64,000 nucleotides of DNA. Origin: Halichondria panicea (taxonomy: Eukaryota > Porifera > Demospongiae > Suberitida > Halichondriidae). The DNA is taken from assembly GCF_963675165.1 (NCBI RefSeq), contig NC_087385.1, forward strand, positions 5,194,412 to 5,258,411, written 5' to 3'. The notes beneath the pieces were generated by a model. That model searched no databases. It was not told the origin of the DNA and was given only the letters and a program-made list of their open reading frames with translations. The position numbers were made by a program, and so were the translations under genes. This document shows, in pieces, positions 27,296 through 45,600 of the stretch (its first letter is position 1; each line of letters opens with the position of its first letter).

Positions 27296-29810
27296 TGGGC
27301 GTGGCCCCACCCTGGACGCGAACGTAGGGTTGGGCACCACTGCAATGTCAGGTTTGTTCCACCGGCACTTAGCTTTAGGGTGTGGCTAAGCATGAATACG
27401 ATTAATTCCAAGTGGGCGGTAACCGCAAAGCTCAGTTAGAATGCTACTGCAGGAGTCATTTTTGCATACCACTAGCTCTAACTGACCTGGCGTGTTCCTG
27501 GATCAAGCTGGCTTGTCTACTATTGTTGCATTTTGATTTAACTAAAGAGAATGACTAGTTACTGACTCGTTCATTAATGAACCACGCCTTCACACTTGAA
27601 CTCTGCAATCTGATTGGGCTGCAAATTTTTTGCAGCAGACACAAACCTGACATTGCAGTGGTGCCCAACCCTACGCTCGCGTCCAGGGTGGGGCCACGCC
27701 CAACTACACACACACACACAAACACACTACCGTATACCTCGCTTGCGCATGCGCACCGAGGCATAATGACAAGCAACTTGCAAAACACAGTACACAATTA
27801 TGACTTTAGTGTACAAATACTTGCAGATGACATGGACCATCCATGTGTGAGGGATGCTGAGTTTGTGCTGGAGTACATCAACAAGAATGTGGAGTTCGTG
27901 ATCAAGTCCAATATCAATCCTGCCATAATGAATCAGAAATTGCCTCCCGATCCCTTCTTCAGAGGCGAGTTTTTTAATCTTAATTGGCAACACATGTACA
28001 TTTACAAAATACTTTAAATTTGAATATCAATCTCTGCTATTATTACTCAGGTTACAGTATTGTTGTGCTTCATATACCCCCCACAGATCTGAAGGTGGTG
28101 TGTCTAGCCTTCTCGGATACATTTAGCCTCCAGCACTGGCACAAGATCAGTCAGTGGGTCATCTCTCTCACACATAGGAAAGGGCTTATCTTACCCGGCC
28201 CCCTCAAAAATGTCCCCCATGGCCCTGAGGAGGGTGAGGGTATAAGGCGGAGTCGACTCTCGTCTGTCTCAACCACTTCATCACAAACCGGACCAGGTAA
28301 GTCTTAATTACATTGCTTACATTGTATGTACATATATGTATAGTACATGTACAACAATCTGAAAGTGTTCTGAAATTCGTTGTTACTAATAATTATTCTT
28401 CAGTGCAGTGCTTTTTAAGCAAGCCATTGACATGCATGTATAACCTAATATAACCGCTCCCTCCCAGGCAACACAGCCATGCTGGAGAAGTTTTTGCTCT
28501 ATCACAAGTGCCTCCTGCGTTTCTTTGAAGACTTTCTTGTGGTGTACCAGGTCCCTCTCCTCTCACTCCTCTCTCCTCTCCTCAGAGTGCAGGAGAGACA
28601 GGTGTGTGTGTATGTGTAGTGTGTGTTTTATACTGCCTTGATTAAGTGTCCCATTGTCCCTCTACACACTATATTTAGCAGGTAAAGTGTTTGGACATGT
28701 GTTCACCACAACTGTATATGTCCACCCCTGCAGCTGCAAAGTGCCCTCGAAGAAGTCAAGAGCGACTCTCCTGCTCTATTTAAAGACGTCAATGAAAGCA
28801 TCGATCGTTGTCGGGCACTCCTCTCCTCCGGTTTTAATTCTATGGCCTCAGTGAGCAGACACCAGCTGTTGCAAAAGGTGAATGACAACCTTCGACACTT
28901 GGCGCTGCCCACTCGAGTGCAACGTTCCCACACCTCTGTCGACCCTAAGCCCACTCGACGTAAGAAGGACAGGCGAATGTCACACACAGCCTTCACACAA
29001 TCACCACTCACCAAGATCGGGGAAGAGGATCAAGACGGTGAGTTTCTCCTGCAGTCCAACACGCTGCCGAAAAAGTTGGGCAGTATTTCTCCCGAACACC
29101 GACCCATTACGCTCAAATGGAAGGGGAAGAGTGTGTCGAAGTCGTATGTGCCCCCTCCTATAAGTCACTCTAAGCATCAGAGTCCCTTGACCGAGAGTGG
29201 CAAGAAGACTTCACAAAGGCCACAACGCAAGGCCCATCGACCAAAGATGGCCTCACTTTCAGAACACAAGAGATCACCACAACTGGGCCTGGTTGGAAGG
29301 ACGTGGAGCTCTGGTTTCAATGCAGATATTGATGATGATGAGGACACATTGTCCCCAGATGGTAGATTTGCTACCACAACAAACTTTGTACCAGATGATG
29401 AAAATACTATCCACAATATTGCCTCGCTCTCCGAAGACGATAGCCCTATCCCCTCCAGGAGGACTGTGTCACATGACCCACAAGCTGATTTGAACGACAG
29501 TGGTAAACAAACAGTGTTAGTGACTGTAGAGGTACATGAGAACATGGGGACCGAGGATCACCCACCCGTGTGTGCGTTGGACTCTAACGAGAGCACCAAC
29601 TCTGCAACTGCCCTCGTATCACCTGACCAACGAGCCGAAGATCCTAGCCATACTCGGAGCCTACCGACTACCGCTCATCTCAATGCCAAGCAAGGTGGCA
29701 GAACAAGGAGGGTGTCCTTCTCCAATGAACTGAAGGTAGATGGTGTGAGTTCGGCCCTGAAAGAATCCAACAAGTACATGTACCACAGTTTAGGTGGTGG
29801 AGACAATTAG
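13857..29810 (+). CDS. UNC80: UNC80, auxiliary subunit of the NALCN sodium leak channel
   Basis: In animals UNC80 bridges UNC79 and NALCN and is needed for the resting sodium leak current at the plasma membrane. Exons begin 13857-15863, 16086-16760, 17290-19279, 19466 onward, with about 20 shorter ones and a last exon from about 28734 to the TAG at 29808-29810; the protein is near 3000 residues. Diagnostic matches to human UNC80: DVLRGRIQRLVVLLNTSVPGT (written in two parts, about 16650-16720; human has a similar FQFLLNCCEPGTIPD), VVSRAMVLLECAMFV (17310), VKMAACQLLLEITRFLR (17630), FKTLWETRYHVWPRMEE (19580), LFNNFMGMVMKHT (21500), VLFLNVINGAMLLHGE (22815), and a basic RRVSFSNELK near the end (29700). 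Long Ser/Pro/Arg-rich linkers lie in exons 1 and 3. The N-terminal block that opens human UNC80 is not evident before residue 60, so an upstream exon may be missing from this model. The start is a good CCATGG context. Confidence 0.9.
20325..20697. mobile_element. Outer MITE with about 66-nt terminal inverted repeats (UNC80 intron)
   Basis: The left arm begins TACTACAGAGGATTTCAGG and runs to about 20390. The right arm, about 20632-20697, is its near-perfect inverse complement (ending CCTCTGTAGTA). Mismatches are few. TA at both edges suggests a TA target duplication. A second, smaller inverted-repeat element sits in its loop. No coding capacity. Confidence 0.75.
20413..20620. mobile_element. 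Inner MITE nested in the outer MITE
   Basis: The left terminus TACCGTATAGCGGGTAAGTT and the right terminus, inverse complement TACCGTATAGCGGGTAATTT, match over at least 26 bases with one difference. Both are followed inward by CGTGG. Flanking TA dinucleotides fit a TA target site. The interior is rich in TTCGTG/CACGAA words, so it can fold further. It lies wholly inside the 20325-20697 element. Confidence 0.8.
22555..22589. repeat. (CA)n microsatellite at an UNC80 splice acceptor
   Basis: A CA dinucleotide tract of about 35 bases ends just before the acceptor of the exon that starts near 22596 (tacag|TATGCCCAGCC). It takes the place of the polypyrimidine tract. Confidence 0.75.
23469..23487. 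repeat. Poly-G run in an UNC80 intron
   Basis: A run of about 19 G lies just after the donor of the exon ending near 23451, preceded by (TG)n. Confidence 0.8.
24353..24557. mobile_element. MITE-like element with CAGGGTGTC termini (UNC80 intron)
   Basis: The left end is CAGGGTGTCGTCATACAGG and the right end CCTGTATGACACCCTG, inverse complements apart from a GT insertion. CTTAA directly precedes the left end and directly follows the right end, consistent with a short (about 5-bp) target duplication rather than TA. The interior holds A-rich and G/C-run sequence with no coding. Confidence 0.65.
26413..26737. mobile_element. Inverted-repeat element in the large UNC80 intron
   Basis: The left arm CATTGTGCACAGTAAA with GGGCGTTGTCTATAGTACTA (26413-26460) is matched by the inverse complement at about 26697-26737. 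The left arm has an 8-base insertion relative to the right. The right arm abuts the dispersed repeat that starts near 26727. No coding potential. Confidence 0.6.
26727..27237 (+). repeat. Dispersed repeat, copy A (UNC80 intron)
   Basis: This block shares many runs with the inverse complement of 39774-40255: ACAATGAAAGCACCGC, GGTGCTGATGCCTCGGTGG, AACATGACTAGAAGCCTA, and CTCGAGAACGAAGCATTATTTTG-like sequence. Similarity is end to end with indels. Its right end lies next to a (CA)25 tract. It has no open frame and is probably a non-autonomous transposon. Confidence 0.75.
27239..27291. repeat. (CA)n microsatellite
   Basis: About 25 CA units directly follow dispersed repeat copy A and directly precede the MITE at 27294. 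A shorter CA tract continues on the far side of the MITE (27706-27728). Confidence 0.9.
27294..27704. mobile_element. MITE with 64-nt near-perfect terminal inverted repeats
   Basis: Left arm 27294-27357 starts GTTGGGCGTGGCCCCACCC. Right arm 27641-27704 is its inverse complement with one mismatch in 64. TA flanks both ends (27292-27293 and 27705-27706), the expected target duplication. CA microsatellite lies on both sides, so the element appears to have inserted into or beside it. The 283-nt core is non-coding and has some further internal complementarity. Confidence 0.85.
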
Positions 29811-30041
29811 CTATTATAAATGTATAATTATATATGTGATTTGTCTTGCGTGTATATAATTATGTGTGCATGTGTGCACTGTTTTTATGTTTAATGTTTT
29901 GCAAAATTGTTTTATTATATTGCACGATTCATTGATACAAAACTGGTGTTAAAAAGTTATAAAACGCATATAATTTTACACATTAAAAATTGTCATGATA
30001 CTAGACTATATAAAAAATTGTCAAATTGAGCAACTGATTGA
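29811..30041. other. Convergent 3' intergenic spacer, UNC80 and PIX homologue
   Basis: 231 bases separate the two stop codons. The spacer is AT-rich and must contain both polyadenylation regions (candidate ATTAAA near 29982 on the plus strand). Nothing else is seen. Confidence 0.5.
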
Positions 30042-38260
<8,219 letters not shown>

Positions 38261-38523
38261 GATTGATTGGCCAGTTAGGAGATTAACGAGTCTACAAAGC
38301 AATCCTAACCTTTCAAAGACACACAGCTAAGCGACTGTTTATTGCTGTATGCATCTTGTGTGTGAGGGGTGTGTAGGGTATCATTAACCTTTGACCTTTT
38401 AAGTTACCTAAATGGAAAAAGGCACGTGACATCTTATGAAGACTTTTTAGGGAAGACTTCTTTCAGGATTGTATTTCTGCACTAGTTTTCAGCCTGTTAT
38501 TGTGTCTGAGCTAAGAGGGTGGA
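38261..38523. promoter_or_regulatory. Divergent promoter region, PIX homologue and AGFG1
   Basis: Only 263 bp separate the two start codons on opposite strands, so 5' UTRs and promoters of both genes must share this stretch. No specific element could be assigned. Confidence 0.5.
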
Positions 38524-41500
38524 ATGGCTTCATCAGTGACCAAGAAGAAGGAAGAGGAACAGAAACTGAAGGCCCTCAGAGAGCTCACTGCCATTGAGCA
38601 CAATAAGAAGTGTCTGGAATGTTCACAGAGAGGCATAACCTATGCAGACATGAATACCAATGGATTTGTGTGTGTCGGGTGCAGTGGATTTCTGTAAGTC
38701 TGTATGCACTATCCTATACCATACACCTAGCAGCTAGCCGAGTGTGCTATACTATACTGTATAAATGTGTTCAGCACTGCTGATATGCTGTCAGCTGTCT
38801 ACAATAATGCCTATGGACTTATACGATAAAGATTGATTATGATTTATGTTATTACTATTTCTATTTGCAGACGTGGACTTAATCCTCCACATCGAGTCAA
38901 GTCCATCTCTATGACAACGTTCTCTCCGGCAGAGATCCAAGCACTCAAGAACGGTGGAAATGAGGTGAGTATACTTCCAGCACTGTTAATCGGTATTAAT
39001 TCTTTTTGGAAGGTAGTATAATATCCTGTGGGAATTGCATTCAATCATGTATGGTTACATTCAGGGACATGTCGTGGTCATCAAGGTTTTCTTCCCCCCT
39101 CACAGATTTCCAGGAAGATTTGGCTGGGGAAGTGGAACTCTAAGCGTGACCGAGAGCCAGACAAATCTGACGAGGCTGCATTCAAAGGCTACCTTGTTTC
39201 AAAGTATGAGAGACGCTCCTGGTATGTTGATCCAAAAGAGGCGGTAAAGGAGGAAGAGAGGAGCACACCTAAACCAGAGCCTAAATTGGCACCCCCTCCT
39301 TCTGTAAAGGTGTGTAGTTACACTTGCAATAGTTTTATGCTACTAGAGTAGGTAACGTGTGTGAGAATTCAGTGTTTAGGGCTCAGGAAACCCTCAATAA
39401 ATTACATCATATCCTTTGGGAGTAGGGAAATCCCTCTTGTACTGCCTCTGAACTGTGTATGGTATTGAGATGTATGTCTCCGTACAGCTACCTGCACATG
39501 CACAGTCGACGCCCACCATTGAGCGGCCCCGTGGTGGCTCCCAGCCGACAGTGACTACAGCACCCCCCACAGCCACTGTACAACCCGTCACAGTCACAGC
39601 CACAGCCACAGCCACGGCCAACAAGACAATAGACCTCCTAGGAGACTTGCAAGGAGACCCATTTGGTGAGTTTATTATGCCTCTATGTGTATGCCCAAGC
39701 TGGTAGTGTGTTTGTGTGTGTGTGTGTCTGTCTGTCTGTCTGTCTGTCTGTCTGCCTGCCTGCCTGTCTGCCTGCCTGCCCAAGGATCAATGAAGTTCAA
39801 GTAGAGCTGATCCTTCTTTAGGCTTCTAGTCATGTTTTCTTGGGTTGGAATTAGTAGATTTACAAAATAATGCTTTGTTCTCGAGTTATGGAGTTTTGCT
39901 TACTTTGAAGGCTTGTTGCAGACTCTTTAGACTCTTGCATAGCAAAATCTGTTACTTAGTAGTTAGCTCTGCACTAGAATGCTAGCTATTAATTGGTAGC
40001 TGCAAGAGCGAGAAAAGAGCTGCAAAGCCACACTGTTCCATTAGCTTGCAGCCATTTAATAATTATGTACTTTGAACTTCTGCATCCTTTTAACAACAAT
40101 CGATCATATCCCACTCTTTTTCACCATTCTCTGCATGTGTATTAACTGTACATTAATTATAGTGATTAGTGCTAGTACTGTAGTAGCTTCATTGCCACAA
40201 AGCTTTGTCGCCTCCACCGAGGCATCAGCACCTGCGGTGCTTTCATTGTTACTGTGTATGTTACAAGGTGAAAAAATGTATAGTGTTGCATTTCATTATA
40301 CAGTATTGTATGTACCCAGTATACAATGTACACATGTAATTATGTGGAAACATATTCAAATTCTCTCATATTACAGCCTCTAAACCTCCTGTTGGTGGAG
40401 TGTCTGTATTACCAGTAGGAGGATTCAAGCCTGGTATGTTTGCCTAAACAGTCACTCATTGCCACGCTTAAAGGTTATTAATATTTTCTCACAGACGAAT
40501 TCGGGGCATTCACTGGAGCCACACAGCCACCCACTCCTGTATCGACAAGCCTCACATCCTCCACACCAAGCACCACACTGTCGGCCGCAGACAAGTACGC
40601 AGCTCTCGCTAATTTGGACGATACATTCCGAGATTTAAAAGTGAAAGACGAGCCTCCTCAACAGCCCGCACCTGTTCCTATACCCAAAAACCAAAGCCAG
40701 CCGTTTGGAAGTTCTGGCACTAATCCGTTTGGAGCGGCTTCTGGCCCAACACAGTCTGTGTCTAATCCCTTCAGTGGGCAGCAACAGCAGCAGCAACCAA
40801 ACATGCAAGGATTCGGTGGGCAACAACAAGCCTTTGGAGGGCAGCCACAAGGTCAAGCGTTTGGTAATGTACAGCCTGGTTTTGGTCAGCAACAGGCGTT
40901 TCAAGGTGGACAAAACTTTGGAGGACAACCTCAACAGTTTGGTGGATCGGGGCAGCAACAAGTACCTCCTGGAGGACAACCTAATCCTTACATGCAGCAA
41001 CAATGGGCACAACAACAGAGAGCAGTTCGGCCGTCTGGTCAGATTCCACCTGGTGCTTCGTTCGGTTCCGTACAGCAAGGACAACAATGGGGAGGACAGG
41101 CTCCCAGAGCACAATTTGGAGCTCCTCAACAACCGGGATTCGGTACAGCACCACAACAGCAAGGTGGATTTGGTCAGCAGCAACGACAAGGTGGATTCGG
41201 TACAGCACCACAACAGCAAGGTGGATTTGGTCAGCAGCAACGACAAGGTGGATTCGGTACAGCACCACAACAGCAAGGTGGATTCGGTACAGCACCACAA
41301 CCGCAAGGTGGATTCGGTCAGCAGCAACGACAAGGTGGATTCAGTACAGCACCACAACAGCAACAAGGAGGGTTCGGTACAGCACCACAACAGCAAGGTG
41401 GATTCGGTCAGCAGCAGCAACGACAAGGTGGATTCGGTACAGCACCACAACAGCAGCAAGGAGGGTTCGGTACAGCACCACAACAGCAAGGTGGATTTGG

Positions 41501-42284
41501 TACACAACAGCAACGATTTGGTGCCCCCCAACAATCTCAGCAGTCTGGATTTGGTGCCCCCCAACAATCTCAGCAAGCTGGATTTGGTGCCCCCCAACAG
41601 TCTCAGGGTGGATTTCAACAAAGTGGATTCAGTGGACAACAGCAATCTCAACAAGCTGGATTTGGTGCAACTCCCTCGGCTAGTTTTGGTGGTGTACCAC
41701 AGCAGCAAGGTGGAGCGTTTGGTGGACAGCAGACGAAACCTCAGTGGAACTCTTTGCCAGCGTCTACTCAATCGAGTCAACCTAGAACTGGTATCAATAC
41801 AGCCCCTTCCTCTACCCCAGGTTCAGGATGGAGCTCTAGTGTGGCCTCTACTAGCACACAGTCTACCCCCGGATCACAGCCAACCTCTAACACTGGATGG
41901 AGCAATGATCTCGCCAAGCCTGCTCCTATGAGCACATGGGGAATGCAACCACAGTCAACTGCACCGACTGGAGGCTCTAGCTGGAGTTCTGGACTAGTGT
42001 CTGGGCAACAGGGTGGTGGCTGGAGTGGAGGACAGGCCAACTGGGGTGGAGCAGGAGTGCAGCAGCAACAACAGCAGCCAATGGGCAGTGGGCCCCAACA
42101 AGGATCTGCCAACCCTTTTGCAGTAAGCATGAGTTGCTATCTTGCTTGTGCAAGTATGTGCGTGTGTGATATGCCTACTACATGTACATGTTAATTATGC
42201 TGCTGAAACCCTCTATTTACAGCTGTATTTTCTATATTTCTATAGTCCTCTACCCAGTCCACAACAACAAACCCGTTTCTTTGA
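38524..42284 (+). CDS. AGFG1: ArfGAP with FG repeats 1 (AGFG1/HRB homologue)
   Basis: AGFG proteins couple an ArfGAP zinc finger to an FG/NPF-rich tail that binds EH-domain endocytic proteins and resembles nucleoporins. Exon 1 (38524-38694) carries the zinc finger CLECSQRG...FVCVGCSGF (C-x2-C-x16-C-x2-C). Exon 2 (38871-38963) has RGLNPPHRVKSISMTTFS, identical in pattern to human. The third (from 39107) gives IWLGKWNSKRD and KYERRSWYV. Later, TIDLLGDLQGDPF and AADKYAALANLDDTF (40590) match human conserved motifs. The large exon near 40496-42123 is Gln/Gly/Phe-rich with tandem GFG repeats. The last exon (42246-42284) gives SSTQSTTTNPFL, the same TNPFL ending as human. Vertebrate AGFG1 and AGFG2 arose from one ancestral gene, so the symbol is approximate. 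Confidence 0.93.
39713..39780. repeat. Compound TG / TCTG / CCTG microsatellite (AGFG1 intron)
   Basis: A (TG)n tract is followed by TCTG units and then CCTG units, ending at the edge of dispersed repeat copy B. Confidence 0.9.
39774..40255 (-). repeat. Dispersed repeat, copy B (AGFG1 intron)
   Basis: Opposite-orientation copy of 26727-27237. Shared blocks read on the minus strand include ACAATGAAAGCACCGC, GGTGCTGATGCCTCGGTGG and AAACATGACTAGAAGCCTA. The minus-strand 3' end (CATTGATCCTTGGGCAG) runs straight into the CAGG/CAGA microsatellite. No coding. Confidence 0.75.
41138..41510 (+). repeat. Coding minisatellite in AGFG1 (57-nt unit)
   Basis: The basic unit joins a 30-nt and a 27-nt half and encodes GFGTAPQQQG-GFGQQQRQG. 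It repeats about six to seven times with shuffled halves and CAG insertions. All length changes visible are multiples of three, so the frame is kept. Confidence 0.9.
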
Positions 42285-42645
42285 TGTGCACCCTTCCCTT
42301 CGGATAGCGTACCACTGTTTTAGAGAAAACTGTTTGTTTCTTTTTCGATGCATTATAATATATAATCGCTTTTAAATCTTAGTCCTCTACCAATTGTAGC
42401 ACTTTAGGGTCTCATTTTTGTATTAGGTATGTATCATTGTGCACCTATAATGGCATTGTGTTGAGAGTTAAATTTTACTTGGTTATGATCGTTCATTAAT
42501 TTTGAGTCACATGATTGGATTGAGTTCAGCCGCGGCCTATAACCGAACTAGATTGCACACTTGTTAGACTTAACGATTATTACCTATTGAAGCATGCATG
42601 GCCTTGATATCTAAACTGTAATGCTGGAGAGGATGCATCAAGAGG
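42285..42645. other. AGFG1-CTC1 intergenic spacer
   Basis: 361 bases between the AGFG1 stop and the CTC1 start, same strand. It holds the AGFG1 3' UTR and the CTC1 promoter. No gene or repeat recognised. Confidence 0.5.
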
Positions 42646-45600
42646 ATGGAGGACGATGTGAGTTGATCAAAATGCCCTTAACAGTTATTAACAATCTCAT
42701 CAGGAGGCTGTATGGCGTGGGATGCTCTCCAGACACCTCAATGATGCCATCTCATCTCTATTGAACCCCACACAACCTCTTCACCAACTCACTGCATCTG
42801 TAGAGAACCAAATACACCATATCCAGGGCACTACCTGTGCAACCTGCAGGAGACTACCAACAGAATGTGAAGTATTTAGTATTGGGAAACTAGATCGTTT
42901 CAAGAAATCCTTCCGTGTTGAGGTGCCCAAGGAGAGGTGTGAGTGTGTGTCCGACCAGGCACTGAGCAGCTCTCAATCCTCCACTGAAGTGGAGGATGCA
43001 CTGGATATACTACCAGTAATACTGTTGGGTATGGTCCGACAAGAGGAGGGTGGACTGGCACTTGCAGACTTAACAGGCCATGTGCTCTGTGAGGTACATT
43101 TGTATGTATTCAATAGTATCATAAAAATAAAAATAAAAGCTGCATCATGTTAAATTAAGTGAGCATTACGTAGGTATCTGCTTCTATATCGACACTCAAT
43201 CTGATTGGACGCCTGGTTGTACTGGCACAGTGGAACTGGATTCCCTCTCCCAAAGGTGACCATAATATTCTTTTGTGGTGACACTATAATTATGGTGGTA
43301 AGCTCTGCATGACATTGTATTGTGTATGCAGGTGAGGGATACATAGAGGTGGAAGAGATGGTGTGTCTGCCACTGAGTCAGGACCCTCCACACGTAGATC
43401 ATCAGTTGCTGTCTATTGCTAGACTCAAGAACTTAATGAGGTGAGCTCTCTCAGTTCATCGCAATCACAGTTATATCGCAATCTGAATCATTACGTATGT
43501 TATGTAGAATCGACTATAACATTGTGTAGAATGGACTATGACATTGCTCCTCCTGATACAGTAAGAAGAAGTTACCCTCAAGAACACCACTGTGTGTGTT
43601 TGGAAGAGTCAGAGCTCTCAGTGAAACAAATAGGTACCCTATCATAATTATCATGTGTACTATATTAATAGACAGTAGGTTCCTTCCTATTCCACAGGTC
43701 GTATTGGCTGGTTGAGTTGGAAGATCCCCTTACCTCGCATATCGGACACCCAATACTCAATCTGGTAAGTTCCTTATAATATATACAAATTGTGTCTTGT
43801 CACACACATCACATATCCTCTATATAGGTGACGCATCTGCTACACCTGTCCAGTCTACTCAGACTATCAGAGGTGTACTTGTTCACTGACTTAAGAGACA
43901 AACTTCTAAACAAAGTAATTATATTCAAAAAACAACACTCTTTAACTCATTGATTTGTGTATAAAGGGGAGTCCAAATGAACAGAGAGTTCTTGTGACCA
44001 CGTCCAGCACCCAGGTACACGCCCACACCTCACTGGAAGAGCCTCCTCTAAAGAGAAGCAAGACTTGCATAGACAACTCCAGTACAGAGGGCAGCCAGTT
44101 ATTGAGTTGTCTGGAGACCAGTCAGTTGCTGGAGGAACCAATGAGCCAATCAGAGGGAAGAGCACATGACTTGGTGTCTTACACAGTGAGTGTTTCTCAT
44201 GCTTATAAATGAAAGTGTATCTACGAGTGTTGTCCTCAGGGCACTATCACCAGCTGTGTGTTGCCTGAGGCTGGAGTGTATGAGATGGATGGAATGATTC
44301 GTCTCTACCTCACACACCAGACTACCCCTCATCATGGCAGGGGACTGAGAGTGGGGTCAAAGGTTGAGCTACATAATGTCCACATACTCAGAGTTGCAGA
44401 CAAGCGACTAAGGGTTTGTTTTGAGCATGTAATGTGTGCATGTTTTAATAGATTGTGCAGCACTTGTCTGGCTTGTTTTCCTGCTCTCTATCAACTGTTC
44501 GAGTCTCACAATTCTCTCAACTGGACACTCCGTTCATGGTATGAAATTCTATCTAATGTGCGAGAATAGTTCATCCTTTCTGGCTAAATTCTTTCTTTGG
44601 TACCTGTACCTGTACGGCTGTAATAGTTTGCTCTGGTTACGCAGATGTACGACAGTAGTAATCTCCTGTGCTGCTTGGTGAGGAGGTATAGAGCCAGAGA
44701 CACGGCCTGGTTGGTGGACACATTCCTCACTCTCAGGAACAGGGGGTGAGTGGATGACTCAGTGTGTGGGTGTGAATCAGCAAGTGGTATTGAGGGGCAG
44801 TCATTTACCAAGTCTGTCATAGCCATCGGCTTATATTTAGTAATTTAGAGCTACAGACTGCAACAGACTGCAAGTTTTAATTTTGAAAACCGAATTCAAA
44901 TACTACGCTCTCTGTTACTAACCTACATTCGTATGTATCACATTGCCCTTCCTCCCCCCCCCCACACACACACACACACGCACACCTTTACCCATGCACA
45001 GACTGAGTGCCCAGAGGAGCTTCCGTCTACTGCAAACACTCTGTACTGCCTTGACACTGCCCTCACTGGAGAAAAGGGACCATCTCACAGAGTTTCTCAG
45101 TCATGGTGTCTCCTGTCAACTGCTAACAGAATCAACCCTCACACGTCCACCCGTGCTCGCTCAAATTGGAGGTGTACTGAATGAAGTGTCAACAGTGACA
45201 AACTGCGATGGGTTTCAGTGGGTGCAAAGCTCCAAGGAAGATGCTAGTCTGAATGATGGTGGTGCTATCTTGTACACTGTTGCTACCAGATGGTCTTATG
45301 GTGTGGTGAAGCATTCAGAGTTTCAAGGAGAACAGGTACACACTGTGCTTACGTATGTGTGCGTGTATGTTTGGCCCTAATTTTCCTTCTACTACAGATG
45401 CTTGTTGGAGAGTTGAGAGGTGACACTGAAACTGGACAAATTGAGTTCAAAGACAACACCGGACGTCTGTTGGTTGCTCCCTGTCACAGCCCCACACCTC
45501 ACGACCACCCCTTCACAAATGACGCCCCCACGGCTTGTGTGTTGGATGGATTCAGAGCTAGTGTACTTATCTCAGAATTCGACATTGTGGCTGAAAAGAC

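Noticed and set aside
27555-28017. Open frames around the large-intron MITE
   Set aside because: They start inside the MITE or the CA tract. Only the segment after about 27818 (DDMDHPCVRDAEFVLEYINKN) is UNC80 coding.
29177-29545. Minus-strand open frame of 122 codons in the last UNC80 exon
   Set aside because: Antisense shadow of a Ser/Asp-rich coding region; no independent evidence.
40635-41780. Long antisense open frame (381 codons) and a long alternative plus-strand frame across AGFG1
   Set aside because: Both follow from the 57-nt in-frame repeat, which opens all frames at once. Their residue composition (Leu/Ser/Thr- or Asp/Ser-rich repeats) is a by-product of the FG-coding frame, and the real frame matches AGFG1 at both ends.
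43150-43402. Minus-strand open frames in CTC1
   Set aside because: The plus strand here encodes WNWIPSP of CTC1 with matching splice sites; the minus frames are shadows.
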